A stretch of 64,000 nucleotides of DNA from Bradyrhizobium nanningense (GCF_004114535.1 NZ_LBJC01000002.1:124001-188000), one strand, 5' to 3'. Shown: positions 1-12,461, counted from the stretch's first letter. Numbers and translations are program-made. The notes: generated by a model from the sequence alone, not told the origin.

Positions 1-777
1 AAACGGCGCCACGGAGGACGGCAGGTCCATGCCCGCCGCCAGGCCGCAGGCCGCTATCGCTCCGCCATATCTCGTCATCGAGAGCAGATTGGCGAGGGTG
101 GTCGAGCCGACGCTATCGACGCCACCGGCCCAGCGCTCCTTGGCGAGAGGTTTGGCCGGCGCCGACAATTCGTTGCGATCGATGATTTCGGCAGCTCCCA
201 GGTGTTTCAGATAGTGGGCCTCCGAGGCGCGGCCGGTCGAGGCGATGACGTGGTAGCCGAGCTTCGAGAGCACGGCGATCGCGACCGAGCCGACACCGCC
301 GGCGGCGCCGGTCACCACCACCGGGCCGCTCTTCGGCGACAGACCGTGCTTCTCCAGTGCCAGCACCGAGAGCATCGCCGTGAAGCCGGCGGTGCCGATC
401 GCCATGGCATCGCGCGCCGAGAGCCCTTGCGGAAGTGCGACCAGCCAGTCGCCCTTCACCCGCGCCTTCTCGGCATAGGCGCCGAGATGGGTCTCACCCA
501 TGCCCCATCCGGTGCAGACCACCTTGTCGCCCGCCTTCCACTGGGGATGCGAGGATGCCTCGACCGTACCGGCGAAGTCGATGCCGGCGATCATCGGGAA
601 GCGGCGCACCACCGGCGCCTTGCCGGTGAGCGCAAGGCCGTCCTTGTAGTTCAGCGTCGACCATTCCACGCGGACCGTGACGTCGCCGTCCATCAGTTCG
701 GCTTCATCGAACTGCGTGAGCGCGGCTTTGGTGCCCTTGTCCGCCTTGTCGATCCGGATCGCCTTGAATGTGGCCAC
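1..777 (-). CDS. acuI: AcuI/YhdH-type NADPH-dependent acryloyl-CoA reductase, partial (3' end outside window)
   Basis: Medium-chain dehydrogenase/reductase of the AcuI/YhdH group, which reduces acryloyl-CoA-like enoyl substrates with NADPH and lacks zinc. Visible residues: [15 protein letters not shown] near the N-terminus, the [12 protein letters not shown] stretch, the [15 protein letters not shown] helix, and the nucleotide-binding loop [12 protein letters not shown]. Only 259 codons are present; the family is about 330 residues, so the C-terminus lies beyond the window edge. I chose the GTG at 777 because AGGGAG stands seven bases upstream (785-790 on the plus strand). It lies 42 bases after the MFS transporter on the same strand, so the two are probably cotranscribed. 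Substrate is inferred from family only. Confidence 0.85.
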   Translation of the reverse strand, partial: MATFKAIRIDKADKGTKAALTQFDEAELMDGDVTVRVEWSTLNYKDGLALTGKAPVVRRFPMIAGIDFAGTVEASSHPQWKAGDKVVCTGWGMGETHLGAYAEKARVKGDWLVALPQGLSARDAMAIGTAGFTAMLSVLALEKHGLSPKSGPVVVTGAAGGVGSVAIAVLSKLGYHVIASTGRASEAHYLKHLGAAEIIDRNELSAPAKPLAKERWAGGVDSVGSTTLANLLSMTRYGGAIAACGLAAGMDLPSSVAPF

Positions 778-819
778 GACTGAACTCCCTGACTTTGTTG
801 GTCGGGGATGTTTAGCCGA

Positions 820-2073
820 TCAGGCAGGCTGCGCAACCGCCCGTGCGACGGGTTTTTCCACGATCGGAAGATTGATCAGCGCGGAGAGCACGCCGAACAG
901 GATCGAGAGCCACCAGATCGGCGTGTAGGAACCGAAGCGCTCGAACACGATGCCGCCTAACCAGACGCCGAGGAAGCCGCCGACCTGATGGCTGACGAAC
1001 GCGAAGCCGTAGAGCGTCGCAAGCCAGCGCGTGCCGAACATCAGCGCCACCAGCGCCGAGGTCGGCGGCACCGTGGAGAGCCAGGTCAGGCCGGAGATCG
1101 CACCGAACGCGATCGCCGAGGACGGCGTGATCGGGAACGAAATGAAGGCGAGTGTCGCAAGCGCGCGCGTCAAGTAGATGGTCGAGAGGATGTAGCGCTT
1201 GGGAAGTGAGTTCTGGAGATAGCCGACGCTCAAGGAGCCGATGATGTTGAACAGGCCGATCGCCGCGATCACCCAGCCACCGGTTTGCGCGGAGATGCCG
1301 CGATCGACCAGGAAGGCCGGCAGATGCACGGTGATGAAGGCGAGCTGGAATCCGCACGTGAAGAAGCCGAGCACAAGCAGCACGTAGGAACGGTGACCGA
1401 AGGCTTCGGCGAGCGCCTTCGTGAAGGTCTGCTCGTCCGCCGGCGTCGCGTTCGCCGCGTGTGCGACCGGCGGCGTCGAGAGCGCCAGTGACAGCGGGAT
1501 GATCAGCAACATCAGGAAGCCGAACACGGAGAGCGCCTGCTGCCAGCCGAAATTGTCGATCAACGCGACGCCGATCGGCGCGAACAGAAACTGCCCGAAC
1601 GAGCCCGCCGCCGTGCCGGCACCAAGCGCAAGGCCGCGCTTCTCGGCCGGCAGGAGCTTGGTGAACGCCGACAGCACCAGATTGAACGAGCAGCCGGCAA
1701 GACCAAAACCGACCATGACGCCGGCACCGATGTCGAGCGACAACGGCGTCGTGGAGTAGCGCATCAACAAGAGGCCGCCGGCATAGAGCAGAGCTCCGAC
1801 GCACATCACCCGAAACAGTCCGAAGCGATCCGCGACCGCACCGGCGAACGGCTGGCCCAAGCCCCACAACAGATTCTGCACGGCGATCGCGAGGCCAAAC
1901 ACGTCGCGGCCCCAGGAGAATTCGTGGCTCATCGGCTGCACGAAGAAGCCCAGCGCCGAGCGCGGACCGAAGCCGAGCATGCCGATCGCACAACCGCAGA
2001 GAATGATGACGGCCGGGGTGCGCCAGTTGGAGGAACGTGAGGCGGGAGCAAATTCGCTCGCTGATGTCGACAT
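820..2073 (-). CDS. MFS transporter
   Basis: Major facilitator superfamily permease of about 417 residues with roughly twelve hydrophobic segments; the first begins near AVIILCGCAIGMLGFG. The early part resembles monocarboxylate/oxalate-formate type MFS carriers, but no substrate can be read from sequence. Two in-frame ATGs exist, at 2085 and 2073. I prefer 2073 because GAGGAG lies just before it. The downstream gene on the same strand is an AcuI-type reductase, which would fit uptake and reduction of a small organic acid or its CoA ester; that link is inference from gene order. Confidence 0.8.
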   Translation of the reverse strand: MSTSASEFAPASRSSNWRTPAVIILCGCAIGMLGFGPRSALGFFVQPMSHEFSWGRDVFGLAIAVQNLLWGLGQPFAGAVADRFGLFRVMCVGALLYAGGLLLMRYSTTPLSLDIGAGVMVGFGLAGCSFNLVLSAFTKLLPAEKRGLALGAGTAAGSFGQFLFAPIGVALIDNFGWQQALSVFGFLMLLIIPLSLALSTPPVAHAANATPADEQTFTKALAEAFGHRSYVLLVLGFFTCGFQLAFITVHLPAFLVDRGISAQTGGWVIAAIGLFNIIGSLSVGYLQNSLPKRYILSTIYLTRALATLAFISFPITPSSAIAFGAISGLTWLSTVPPTSALVALMFGTRWLATLYGFAFVSHQVGGFLGVWLGGIVFERFGSYTPIWWLSILFGVLSALINLPIVEKPVARAVAQPA

Positions 2074-2412
2074 GGTGCTCCTCATCTGTCATTGGCGGAT
2101 TCGCAAGGCGACCGCCGCGAATGTGCCATTTAATGCACTTGCATGAAAATCCCAAGCCAAAAACGGTTGCATTTCACGGGGAGCTGTCGCGGGAGCATTG
2201 CATTTCAATGTGGCCTCGGCCGACGCGTCAGGCCCGGTCTGACGGAAATGTGTGCGGACGGATCTGGCGATCCCTGGCACAGCATGTTATCTTTGATTTG
2301 CTCAGACTGAGTATATATGACCTTGAGGAAATCCGCGCCGGCCTCTCGGCCGGATTATTCAGGACTCATATATACTCAATATGAGTACAACTGAAATGCA
2401 AGGGAGGCTTCG
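2074..2412. other. Intergenic region between divergent MFS gene and nadA
   Basis: This 339-base gap must hold promoters for both divergent transcripts. The nadA-proximal part (2309-2387) is AT-rich and carries the operator-like repeats listed separately. The rest shows no ORF with a good ribosome binding site and no RNA gene that I can recognise. Confidence 0.6.
2309..2387 (+). promoter_or_regulatory. Paired inverted 12-mer and palindrome upstream of nadA (candidate NadQ/NrtR-type operator)
   Basis: GAGTATATATGA at 2309-2320 has its exact reverse complement, TCATATATACTC, at 2366-2377. The second copy overlaps a further palindrome, TACTCA-N3-TGAGTA, at 2373-2387. The block ends 25 bases before the nadA start codon. 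NAD-synthesis operons in Rhizobiales are known to be controlled by dedicated repressors (NadQ, NrtR); assigning this site to one of them is inference. A repressor bound to both copies could loop or bracket the promoter. Confidence 0.6.
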
Positions 2413-3519
2413 ATGCCGATCGCTGGAATTTACGGCCCCGACGACTTTGCCAACCGGCCCCAGGGCCACGTCACCGCCTCCCCTCGTGCCGCGCCGGGGC
2501 GGACCGTACCTGCGCTGCCGATGCCTTCGCTGGAATGGACGCCGGAGGTCGCACGCGCCACCGCGCCGCTCTACGAGCGCGTGAAGCATGTGATCCCGCC
2601 GATCGAGTGGCCGCTGATGGCGCCGACGATCCTGGCGATCAACGAGCTGAAGCGCGCGCGCGGCGCGGTGATCCTCGCGCACAATTACCAGGCGCCCGAG
2701 ATCTTCCACTGCGTCGCCGATATCGGCGGCGATTCGCTTCAGCTCGCCGTCGAGGCCACCAAGGTGAAGGCCGGCATCATCGTCCAGTGTGGCGTGCACT
2801 TCATGGCGGAGACGTCAAAACTGCTCAACCCGCACAAGACGGTGCTGATCCCGGATTCGCGTGCCGGCTGCTCGCTCGCCGCCAGCATCACCGGCGCCGA
2901 CGTGCGGCTGCTGCGCGAAAAATTCCCCGGCGTGCCTGTGGTCGCCTATGTCAACACGTCCGCGGAGGTGAAGGCCGAGGTCGACATCTGCTGCACCTCG
3001 TCGAATGCGGTGCAGGTGGTCGAGAGTCTGGGCGCGCCAAGCGTGATCTTCCTGCCCGACCGCTATCTCGCCACCTACGTGGCTTCGAAGACCGACGTGA
3101 GGATCATCGCCTGGAAGGGCGCCTGCGAGGTGCACGAGCGTTTCAAGGGCGAAGAGCTGCGCGCTTTCCGCGAGGCCGATCCATCGGTGCAGATCATCGC
3201 GCATCCAGAATGTCCGCCGGACGTGCTGGCGGAGGCCGACTTCACCGGCTCGACCGCGCACATGATCAACTGGGTGCGCGAGAATCGACCGCGACGGCTG
3301 GTGATGATCACGGAGTGCTCGATGGCCGACAATGTGCGCGCCGAGCTGCCCGGCGTCGAGATGCTGCGCCCCTGCAATCTCTGCCCGCATATGAAGCGCA
3401 TCACGCTCGCCAACATCCTGGACAGTCTGCTCACGCTCCGTGAGGAGGTAACGATCGATCCCGCGCTCGCAGTGCGCGCGCGGCATTCGGTCGAGCGCAT
3501 GATCAACCTGAAGAATTGA
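2413..3519 (+). CDS. nadA: Quinolinate synthase NadA
   Basis: Condenses iminoaspartate with dihydroxyacetone phosphate to quinolinate using a [4Fe-4S] cluster; second step of the aspartate route to NAD. The protein is 368 residues. Visible family residues: [28 protein letters not shown] (first cluster cysteine), [21 protein letters not shown], and [14 protein letters not shown] near the C-terminus (last cluster cysteine). Start at 2413 is supported by AGGGAGG at 2401-2407. It is the first gene of nadA-nadB-nadC, behind a paired inverted operator. The residues before about 70 look like a less conserved leader. Confidence 0.97.
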   Translation: MPIAGIYGPDDFANRPQGHVTASPRAAPGRTVPALPMPSLEWTPEVARATAPLYERVKHVIPPIEWPLMAPTILAINELKRARGAVILAHNYQAPEIFHCVADIGGDSLQLAVEATKVKAGIIVQCGVHFMAETSKLLNPHKTVLIPDSRAGCSLAASITGADVRLLREKFPGVPVVAYVNTSAEVKAEVDICCTSSNAVQVVESLGAPSVIFLPDRYLATYVASKTDVRIIAWKGACEVHERFKGEELRAFREADPSVQIIAHPECPPDVLAEADFTGSTAHMINWVRENRPRRLVMITECSMADNVRAELPGVEMLRPCNLCPHMKRITLANILDSLLTLREEVTIDPALAVRARHSVERMINLKN

Positions 3520-3546
3520 AGGCACCCCGCCGCAGCAAACACCGCT

Positions 3547-3689
3547 GTCGTCCCGGACAAGCGTAGCGAAGCGAAGCGCAGATCCGGGACCCATAACCAC
3601 AGGGAGAAGTGGTTGCGAAGGAAGGCAAGACGCAGCTTCGCGCAACAACTTCCGTCGCAGCGTATGGATCCCTGCCTCGCAGGGACGAC
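3547..3689. repeat. Palindromic intergenic repeat (GTCGTCCC family) inside the nad operon
   Basis: Bounded by GTCGTCCC (3547-3554) and its complement GGGACGAC (3682-3689), with inner CCGGGACCCATA-like segments. Similar elements occur at 19283 and 52667. It fills most of the 192-base gap between nadA and nadB and would fold into a long hairpin in the nad transcript. Confidence 0.8.
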
Positions 3690-3711
3690 AGCGGAGTGAA
3701 TGGAGAGAACG

Positions 3712-5316
3712 ATGACCAACAACATCCACAACCTCACCCGCACCGACGACGTCGTCATCGTCGGCGGCGGCCTCGCTGGACTGTTCTGCGCGCTGACGCT
3801 CGCGCCGCGGCCGGTGACCTTGATCTCGGCCGCGCCGCTCGGACAGGGCGCATCATCCGCATGGGCCCAGGGCGGCATCGCCGCAGCCGTGGCCGAGGGC
3901 GACACGCCGGAAGCGCATGCCGCTGACACAATCGCGGTCGGCGGTGGCCTCGTCGACGAGGCGGTCGCACTTGGGATCGCGCGCGAGGCCGCGCCTCGCA
4001 TTCACGACCTGCTCGCTTACGGCGTGCCGTTCGATCGCGATCTCGAAGGCAGGCTCGCCGTCGGACGCGAGGCGGCACATTCGGCCCGGCGCATCGTGCA
4101 TGTGCGGGGCGACGGCGCGGGTGCCGCGATCATCGTGGCGTTGGGCGAAGCGGTGCGCCGCACGCCGTCGATCCGCCTGGTGGAGGGATTTGTCGCCGAG
4201 GCGTTGTTGACAGAGAACGGTGCCGTCACCGGACTTCAGTTGCGCGAAGCGGGCAGTCCCTCTGCGCTGCCGCTCCTGCTCGCCTCGCGCGCGGTGGTGC
4301 TTGCCACCGGCGGCATCGGACATCTCTATGCCGTCACCACCAATCCGCTCGAGGCCAGCGGCTCCGGCCTTGCCATCGCCGCCCGCGCGGGTGCCGTGAT
4401 CGCCGACCCCGAATTCGTGCAATTCCACCCGACCGCCATCATGACCGGAGGCGATCCGGCGCCCCTCGCCACCGAAGCCTTGCGTGGCGAAGGCGCGACG
4501 CTGGTCAACGGCAACGGCGAGCGCTTCATGACGGCGCGCCATCCGCTCGCGGAGCTCGCGCCACGCGACATCGTGGCCCGCGGCGTGTTCGCCGAGATCG
4601 CGGCTGGGCGCGGCGCCTTCCTCGATGCACGCCAGGCGCTCGGCGCGCGCTTCGCTGACAAATTTCCGACCGTGCATGCGAGCTGCATCGCCGCCGGCAT
4701 CGATCCAGAGACACAAATCATCCCGATTGCGCCCGCAGCGCATTACCACATGGGCGGCATCGCGGTGGACGGGCGCGGCCGCAGCTCGATCGACGGGCTC
4801 TGGGCCGGCGGCGAGGTGTCGTCGACCGGCGCACACGGCGCCAACCGGCTCGCCTCGAATTCGCTGCTTGAGGCCGTGGTCTACGCCGCGCGCATCGCCG
4901 ACGACATCGCCGGCCGCGTTCTCCCCTCGCCTGCCCGCCTCCCCGACGCACCGGTCGCTCCGCGCGGCGGCACGCCCGATGCCGCAATCGTGAAACGGCT
5001 GCGGGCAATGATGAGCGCGGATGTCGGCGTGGTCCGCCAGGGCGACGGTCTCACGGAAGCCGTGCACCACTTCGCCACGCTCGAACGCGAGGCGACGAGC
5101 ATCGCACTGCGCAACATGGCGGCGTCCGCCCTGCTTGTCGCAGCCTCGGCGTGGAGCCGGCGCGAAAGCCGCGGCGCGCATTTCCGTATCGACCACCCGA
5201 CGGATGTGCCCGCGCTGGCGCAGCGAACGATGACCAATCTCGCCGCCGCGCGCAAGGTCGCCGAAAGCCTGAGCGAGCGGCCAGTACCACGCACCGCCCA
5301 GCCCATGATTGCCTGA
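3712..5316 (+). CDS. nadB: L-aspartate oxidase NadB
   Basis: FAD enzyme that oxidises L-aspartate to iminoaspartate, the substrate of NadA. 534 residues. Visible: FAD dinucleotide-binding loop [15 protein letters not shown] near residue 15, [13 protein letters not shown], the active-site stretch [15 protein letters not shown], and C-terminal [19 protein letters not shown], all typical of NadB rather than succinate dehydrogenase. An ATG also exists at 3700, but GGAGAG at 3702-3707 places the start at 3712. A palindromic repeat lies directly upstream, and nadC follows after 11 bases, so the operon is intact despite the insertion. Confidence 0.96.
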   Translation: MTNNIHNLTRTDDVVIVGGGLAGLFCALTLAPRPVTLISAAPLGQGASSAWAQGGIAAAVAEGDTPEAHAADTIAVGGGLVDEAVALGIAREAAPRIHDLLAYGVPFDRDLEGRLAVGREAAHSARRIVHVRGDGAGAAIIVALGEAVRRTPSIRLVEGFVAEALLTENGAVTGLQLREAGSPSALPLLLASRAVVLATGGIGHLYAVTTNPLEASGSGLAIAARAGAVIADPEFVQFHPTAIMTGGDPAPLATEALRGEGATLVNGNGERFMTARHPLAELAPRDIVARGVFAEIAAGRGAFLDARQALGARFADKFPTVHASCIAAGIDPETQIIPIAPAAHYHMGGIAVDGRGRSSIDGLWAGGEVSSTGAHGANRLASNSLLEAVVYAARIADDIAGRVLPSPARLPDAPVAPRGGTPDAAIVKRLRAMMSADVGVVRQGDGLTEAVHHFATLEREATSIALRNMAASALLVAASAWSRRESRGAHFRIDHPTDVPALAQRTMTNLAAARKVAESLSERPVPRTAQPMIA

Positions 5317-5327
5317 AGGAAGCCCAG

Positions 5328-6203
5328 ATGACCCCGACCTCACTGCTCTATCCCGACGCCTTCCTCTCGCCGCTCGCAATGGACACGGCCGTGCAGCGCG
5401 CGCTCGACGAGGACCTCGGCCGCGCCGGCGACATCACCTCGCTCGCGACCATCCCGGAAGCGACGAGGGCCCAGGCGATCCTCGTTGCGCGCGAGTCCGG
5501 CGTGATCGCAGGCCTGCCGCTCGCGCTTGTGACGCTGCAAAGACTGTCGCCCGACATCGAGGTGCGCGCGCATGTCCCTGACGCCGCACGCGTTGCCCGC
5601 GGACAGCAGGTGCTGACGATCTCCGGGCCCGCGCGCGCCATTCTCACCGCGGAGCGGTGTGCGCTGAACTTCGTCGGCCGCCTGTCGGGCGTTGCGACGC
5701 TCACGGCGGACTATGTCGCACGCACCGAAGGCACCAGCATGCGCATCTGCTGCACGCGCAAGACCACGCCGGGGCTCAGGGCGCTGGAAAAATACGCGGT
5801 GCGGTGTGGCGGCGGCTTCAACCACCGCTTCGGCCTCGACGATGCGATCCTGATCAAGGACAACCACGTCGCGGTTGCCGGCGGCATTCGTCCGGTGCTG
5901 GAGCGCGCCCGCAGCCACGCCGGCCATCTCGTCAAGATCGAGATCGAGGTCGATACGTTGTCGCAACTGCGCGAGGTGCTCGACACCGGGCTGGCCGACG
6001 CCGTGCTGCTCGACAACATGGATCTTGCGACGCTGCGTGAGGCTGTCAGGCTCAATCAGGGCCGCCTCAAGCTGGAGGCGTCCGGCGGAGTCACGCTGGA
6101 CTCGATCGCCGCCATCGCCGCGACCGGCGTCGACTATGCGTCGGCCGGTGCGCTGACGCATTCGGCCCCGAATTTCGACTGCGCGCTGGATATCGAGATG
6201 TGA
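5328..6203 (+). CDS. nadC: Nicotinate-nucleotide diphosphorylase (carboxylating) NadC
   Basis: Converts quinolinate and PRPP to nicotinate mononucleotide, CO2 and pyrophosphate; third step of the pathway. 291 residues. The quinolinate phosphoribosyltransferase hallmarks are present: [36 protein letters not shown], the EIEVDTL strand, LLDNM, and [12 protein letters not shown]. The start at 5328 follows nadB by 11 bases with AGGA at 5317-5320, so translation is probably coupled. With nadA and nadB it gives the complete de novo route from aspartate. Confidence 0.97.
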   Translation: MTPTSLLYPDAFLSPLAMDTAVQRALDEDLGRAGDITSLATIPEATRAQAILVARESGVIAGLPLALVTLQRLSPDIEVRAHVPDAARVARGQQVLTISGPARAILTAERCALNFVGRLSGVATLTADYVARTEGTSMRICCTRKTTPGLRALEKYAVRCGGGFNHRFGLDDAILIKDNHVAVAGGIRPVLERARSHAGHLVKIEIEVDTLSQLREVLDTGLADAVLLDNMDLATLREAVRLNQGRLKLEASGGVTLDSIAAIAATGVDYASAGALTHSAPNFDCALDIEM

Positions 6204-6227
6204 TTGGCGCTCTAACGCCTCCACAAC

Positions 6228-6311
6228 GTCTTGGCCGGGCTTGTCCCGGCCATCCACGCATTGCCACACGGCACGGAGAACGTGGATGCCCGGGACAAGC
6301 CCGGGCATGAC
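6228..6311. repeat. Palindromic repeat (GGCCGGGCTTGTCCCGGCC family)
   Basis: Two arms, GGCCGGGCTTGTCCCGGCC and CCCGGGACAAGCCCGGGC, each self-complementary and also complementary to one another, separated by CATCCACG...CGTGGATG. Close relatives lie at 15601, 30567 and 56658. It sits between the convergent ends of nadC and the hydrolase gene and may serve both as a terminator-like hairpin. Confidence 0.8.
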
Positions 6312-6328
6312 GACCTCTTTTTGAACGT

Positions 6329-7783
6329 TTACCTCCGCTCGCTCACGCCCATCTCCGCGGAGCTCTTGGCTTCCTGCACGAGCTCGGCGGAGAGCGCGGC
6401 GGTCTGGGCCGGCGTGCCCCAGCTCGGTTCCTCGCTGCCGTCGCCCCAGGCGCGCGGGCGGTAGAAGGTGTGCACGCCGGTCTTGTACATCTTCTTCATC
6501 TCGGCGACCCAGGACGGGCGCACCCAATAGGCGTGGTAGTGCGTGGACTTGCCGACCTCGGGCAGCCAGATCTGGCCGTCGAGCATGGCCTTCGCGATCT
6601 TCTTGGCACGCTCCCACATCTCGGGCTCGCGGATCACGTCGGGATTGTTGTCGCAGGCAAAGGTGAACTGACAGGCAAGATGACGGTGCTTGTTCTGATA
6701 GACCGCCCCGCACACGGTGTCGGGATATTTGCCTGAGAACACGCGGTTCATCACGACTTGCGCCACGGCCATCTGGCCGCGGACGGCCTCGCCGCGGGAT
6801 TCGAAATAGACCGCTTCGGCAAGGCACTTCTCGGACTTCGCGCGCGACTTGTCGTCGAGCCCGAGCCGCTCCGCCGGCGACCTCGTGCGCTGGTTGTCGG
6901 CATTGACCTCGCCCTTCGGCGCAACGCTCTCGCCGCTCTCGATGTCCTTGGCGATCTCCGCTGTAGGCGGCGACAGCGAGGCCGTCACCTTCATATCGGG
7001 GTCAGGCATCACGATCAGCGGCTCGGCGCCGGGTTGCCAGCTCTCGATGCTCTCCAGATTGCCGCCGAGCGAGGAGCTGCCGAAGAACAGGTTGGAGGTC
7101 TTGACGCTGAAGGGATCACGCACCGGCGTCGTCGGCGCGGTGGTCCGCTTGAGCGCCTCGAGCGGCGCGGTCGCGAGCGCGCGCGCAGCGTCGCTGGCCC
7201 GCGGCGCATTGGTGTATTGGGGCAGCGGCGGCGCGCGGAGCGCCTCCTGCAGTTCCGGATCGAGCGCGGCCGCGGATTCCGGCGACATCACCTGTGGCAG
7301 GGCGGCAGTCTTGGCGCCGAACACCGAACTGTTCGACGTCGCGGGATCTTCCTGCGCCGGTGCCGCTGCGGGCGCGGTCGCCTCGGGAGCCTGGCCCGGT
7401 GTCATTGTTGCGAGGCGATCACCCTTCATGGAGCGATCGACCTTGGGAAAGTCGGAAGCCTGGTAGCGCGGCGCAGCCTGCAGCGCCGGATTGCGGCTGA
7501 TCGCGCCGGTGACGTCGCGGCCATCGAGGCTCGCCAGGCGAACCATCGCGCTCTGTGGAACCGAGGTGCCAAGGGGACGCGAAAAACTGTAGGTGGCGAG
7601 CTGGATCGAGGACGCCGCGGAGAACACCTGCTTCTGCCAACGCTCGGCGACGCCGGGTTGGCGCGCCAGCAAGGAGGCAATGTCCTGATAGCCGGTCTCT
7701 CTCGGCATCAATGCGAAGATGCAGAGACCGATGCCGAAGGACGCGAACCGCGCGCCCTTCGGATGGTTACGCAACACTGACAT
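6329..7783 (-). CDS. SleB-like cell wall hydrolase (Hydrolase_2 domain)
   Basis: About 484 residues: an N-terminal hydrophobic segment (FASFGIGLCIFALMP), a long Pro/Ala-rich low-complexity middle, and a C-terminal Hydrolase_2 domain. The catalytic module starts at CLAEAVYFESRGE (probable catalytic Glu) and continues with GQMAVAQVVMNRV, ACQFTFACD and THYHAYWVRPSW, as in spore cortex hydrolase SleB and alphaproteobacterial homologues. It probably cleaves peptidoglycan from the periplasmic side of the inner membrane. Start is uncertain: ATG at 7783 or 7840; I favour 7783 because the hydrophobic anchor follows at once, though neither has a strong ribosome binding site. Confidence 0.85.
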   Translation of the reverse strand: MSVLRNHPKGARFASFGIGLCIFALMPRETGYQDIASLLARQPGVAERWQKQVFSAASSIQLATYSFSRPLGTSVPQSAMVRLASLDGRDVTGAISRNPALQAAPRYQASDFPKVDRSMKGDRLATMTPGQAPEATAPAAAPAQEDPATSNSSVFGAKTAALPQVMSPESAAALDPELQEALRAPPLPQYTNAPRASDAARALATAPLEALKRTTAPTTPVRDPFSVKTSNLFFGSSSLGGNLESIESWQPGAEPLIVMPDPDMKVTASLSPPTAEIAKDIESGESVAPKGEVNADNQRTRSPAERLGLDDKSRAKSEKCLAEAVYFESRGEAVRGQMAVAQVVMNRVFSGKYPDTVCGAVYQNKHRHLACQFTFACDNNPDVIREPEMWERAKKIAKAMLDGQIWLPEVGKSTHYHAYWVRPSWVAEMKKMYKTGVHTFYRPRAWGDGSEEPSWGTPAQTAALSAELVQEAKSSAEMGVSERR

Positions 7784-8071
7784 CAACACGCTCACGCTAC
7801 GCTTACGCCAGAAAAATCGAAACGCAGTACATCCGTGCAATTCGATCTTTATCGTAAGTATCCAATTTAGGTTGCCGGGGCGTTAATCGGCGTTGCGCGT
7901 GCAGCACACTCAAGCGCACACAGGTGTTTTCACGGAGCGATCACGCACGGTGGCAAATGCGTCGTCACGTGAAGCGGTAAACAAGAAGTCAACGCGAATG
8001 GTGAAGGAACTCTTGCCGGCGCGTATCATTACGGGACGCGTGTGAGTTCCGTATTCGCGACAACAACAGGT

Positions 8072-8167
8072 GTCGTGCCCCGGCTTGACCGGGGCATCCA
8101 GTACGCCGCGGCTGATCCTCGCGCTGCCTCTGGAATACTGGATCGCCCGGTCAAGCCGGACGATGAC
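8072..8167. repeat. Palindromic repeat (GTCGTGCCCCGG family)
   Basis: Begins GTCGTGCCCCGGCTTGACC and ends with a CCGGTCAAGCCGG arm plus GATGAC; internal CCAGTACGCCGCGGCT also occurs in the element at 61800. It separates convergently placed or silent DNA downstream of ppdK. Confidence 0.7.
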
Positions 8168-8193
8168 ACCGAGTGTGGGGGGCCCACAATCGC

Positions 8194-8308
8194 GTCATTG
8201 CGAGGAGCTCTTGCGACGAAGCAATCCAGGCTGCCTCCGCGGAAAGATTCTGGCTTGCTTCCGCCTTCGCTAAGGCTACGGCGGACAAGTCGCAGCGCTC
8301 GCAATGAC
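8194..8308. repeat. Palindromic repeat (GTCATTGCGAG family)
   Basis: Ends are GTCATTGCGAG and CGCTCGCAATGAC, with GAAGCAATCCAG inside. The element at 19445-19522 belongs to the same family. This copy carries the extra CTTCGCTAAGGCTACGGCGG segment that also appears in the element at 43534. Confidence 0.75.
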
Positions 8309-8339
8309 GATGTGGCGAGAGTATCGCCTCAAACGAAAA

Positions 8340-8363
8340 GAGGCGGAGCTTGCGCTCCGCCTC
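8340..8363 (-). terminator. Rho-independent terminator of ppdK
   Basis: Perfect 10-base stem GAGGCGGAGC / GCTCCGCCTC with a 4-base loop, followed in the minus direction by TTTT. It lies 25 bases beyond the ppdK stop codon. Confidence 0.85.
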
Positions 8364-8388
8364 TTTCATTCCAGCATTTTAATTCCGC

Positions 8389-11337
<2,949 letters not shown>

Positions 11338-11433
11338 AGCTTGCACACAACCTGCGAGAGGAATGGGAAATCGCGGGCCTTACACCATTTTGGGCGGGCC
11401 CGCGCAAGTCGGACAGTTCCGAAAAGTGAACGC

Positions 11434-11589
11434 CTAGAGGTGGAGCCACTTCAGGAGCCCAAGCCCGATCGCGCCGTTCACGATCAGGAAGATCGCGACA
11501 ATGAGGTTCAACAGCCGCGGCATGATCAGGATGAGCACGCCCGCAATCAACGACAGGATCGGCGAAATGTGGGCGACGGTGATGTGCAT
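11434..11589 (-). CDS. DUF3096-like small membrane protein
   Basis: A 51-residue protein, MHITVAHISPILSLIAGVLI at the start and ending LGLLKWLHL. Two hydrophobic stretches separated by a MPRLLN turn suggest a two-segment membrane hairpin, matching what I know of the DUF3096 family. Function is unknown. It lies upstream of ppdK on the same strand but about 95 bases away. The ribosome binding site is weak. Confidence 0.7.
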   Translation of the reverse strand: MHITVAHISPILSLIAGVLILIMPRLLNLIVAIFLIVNGAIGLGLLKWLHL

Positions 11590-11732
11590 GAATTATCTTT
11601 CTGTGGAGGGGACGAATCGCAGGCGGATCATAGCGGCCCCGGTTCCGCGAGTAGAGACGCGCAACGGGCGAGGTGAGTTCCGGCCCCACGAAAACTGCCT
11701 GAAATTGCCGCGAATGCGGCAGGGCTTTTCCC

Positions 11733-11757
11733 GGAACATTGCCAACACGCATGCATT
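11733..11757 (+). promoter_or_regulatory. EcfG-like promoter candidate upstream of DUF1236 gene
   Basis: GGAAC (11733-11737), 16-base spacer, CATT (11754-11757). The alphaproteobacterial general-stress consensus is GGAAC-N16/17-CGTT, so this has one mismatch in the -10 box. It would start transcription about 50 bases before the start codon at 11817. Confidence 0.35.
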
Positions 11758-11816
11758 GGCCAACCGGCTGCGCCATTGGCGCGTCCGAAAATAGAATCAC
11801 GTCGAAGGAGTTGTCC

Positions 11817-12170
11817 ATGCGGAACAGGATTCTTGCTCTTGCAGCGCTCGCGGCCGCGATCGGCTCGCCTCTGGCGGCGCAGGCGCAAACCAGTATCACC
11901 GTCGGACGCGCGCCCGCCGTGGTCGACAGCGGCCCAACCATCGCCGTCGAGCAGCGGCCGGCCTTCCGCGACTACGTCGTCGAACAGCGTGTGCCGGCCT
12001 TCAGCATTCCCGATCGCGTCGTGGTCGGGACCACCTTACCCGAGGCGGGCGTCACCTATTATGACGTGCCGCAACGCTTCGGCGCCACCACCTATCGCTA
12101 CACCGTCGTGAACGGCGAGACCGTGCTGGTCGAGCCGCGCTCACGCCGCATCGTCGAGGTGCTGGACTGA
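11817..12170 (+). CDS. DUF1236 family secreted protein
   Basis: 117 residues with a clear Sec signal peptide (MRNRILALAALAAAIGSPLA, cleavage after AQA) and a DUF1236 module at the end: YRYTVVNGETVLVEPRSRR. Family members are small periplasmic proteins of Rhizobiales with unknown function, sometimes stress-induced. Start supported by GAAGGAG at 11804-11810. A strong terminator follows at 12249, so it is monocistronic. A near-consensus EcfG promoter precedes it. Confidence 0.85.
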   Translation: MRNRILALAALAAAIGSPLAAQAQTSITVGRAPAVVDSGPTIAVEQRPAFRDYVVEQRVPAFSIPDRVVVGTTLPEAGVTYYDVPQRFGATTYRYTVVNGETVLVEPRSRRIVEVLD

Positions 12171-12248
12171 GGCGGCATCGGACTGAGATCGACTAGATGT
12201 CCGGCGCGTCACATCAGGCTGGCGCGAGCAGTTTAGATCGGACATCAG

Positions 12249-12288
12249 GCCCCGCCCGGTCTTCCCCCCGCCGGGCGGGGCACTTTTT
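12249..12288 (+). terminator. Rho-independent terminator after DUF1236 gene
   Basis: 11-base perfect stem GCCCCGCCCGG / CCGGGCGGGGC (12249-12259, 12271-12281) with an 11-base loop, followed by TTTTT at 12284-12288. Confidence 0.9.
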
Positions 12289-12311
12289 GTGCGACTCTCG
12301 CGTGTGCACGC

Positions 12312-12456
12312 TCGTGTCCCGGGCAAGCGAAGCGCGACCCGGGATCCAGAAGCCAAATGCACCGGACGCGGGATGGGCCCCGGCTCTGCAGCGCACCGCT
12401 ACTGGACGATGCTGCGCATCGCCAGGGCAGCGCTGCGCTGCGTCCGGGGCACGAGA
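12312..12456. repeat. Palindromic repeat (TCGTGTCCCGG / CCGGGGCACGAGAC family)
   Basis: Starts TCGTGTCCCGGGCAAGCGAA, ends GTCCGGGGCACGAGAC, with GGGCCCCGGCTCTGCAGCGCA inside. The element at 28813-28953 has the same arms and core. It lies just beyond the glyS stop codon. Confidence 0.8.
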
Positions 12457-12461
12457 CCAAC

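Larger units (their letters stand above)
7784..8388. other. Long intergenic region between hydrolase and ppdK
   Basis: About 600 bases. The part to 8050 should contain the promoter of the minus-strand hydrolase. Two palindromic repeats (8072-8167, 8194-8308) and the ppdK terminator (8340-8363) follow. No convincing ORF is visible. Confidence 0.6.
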
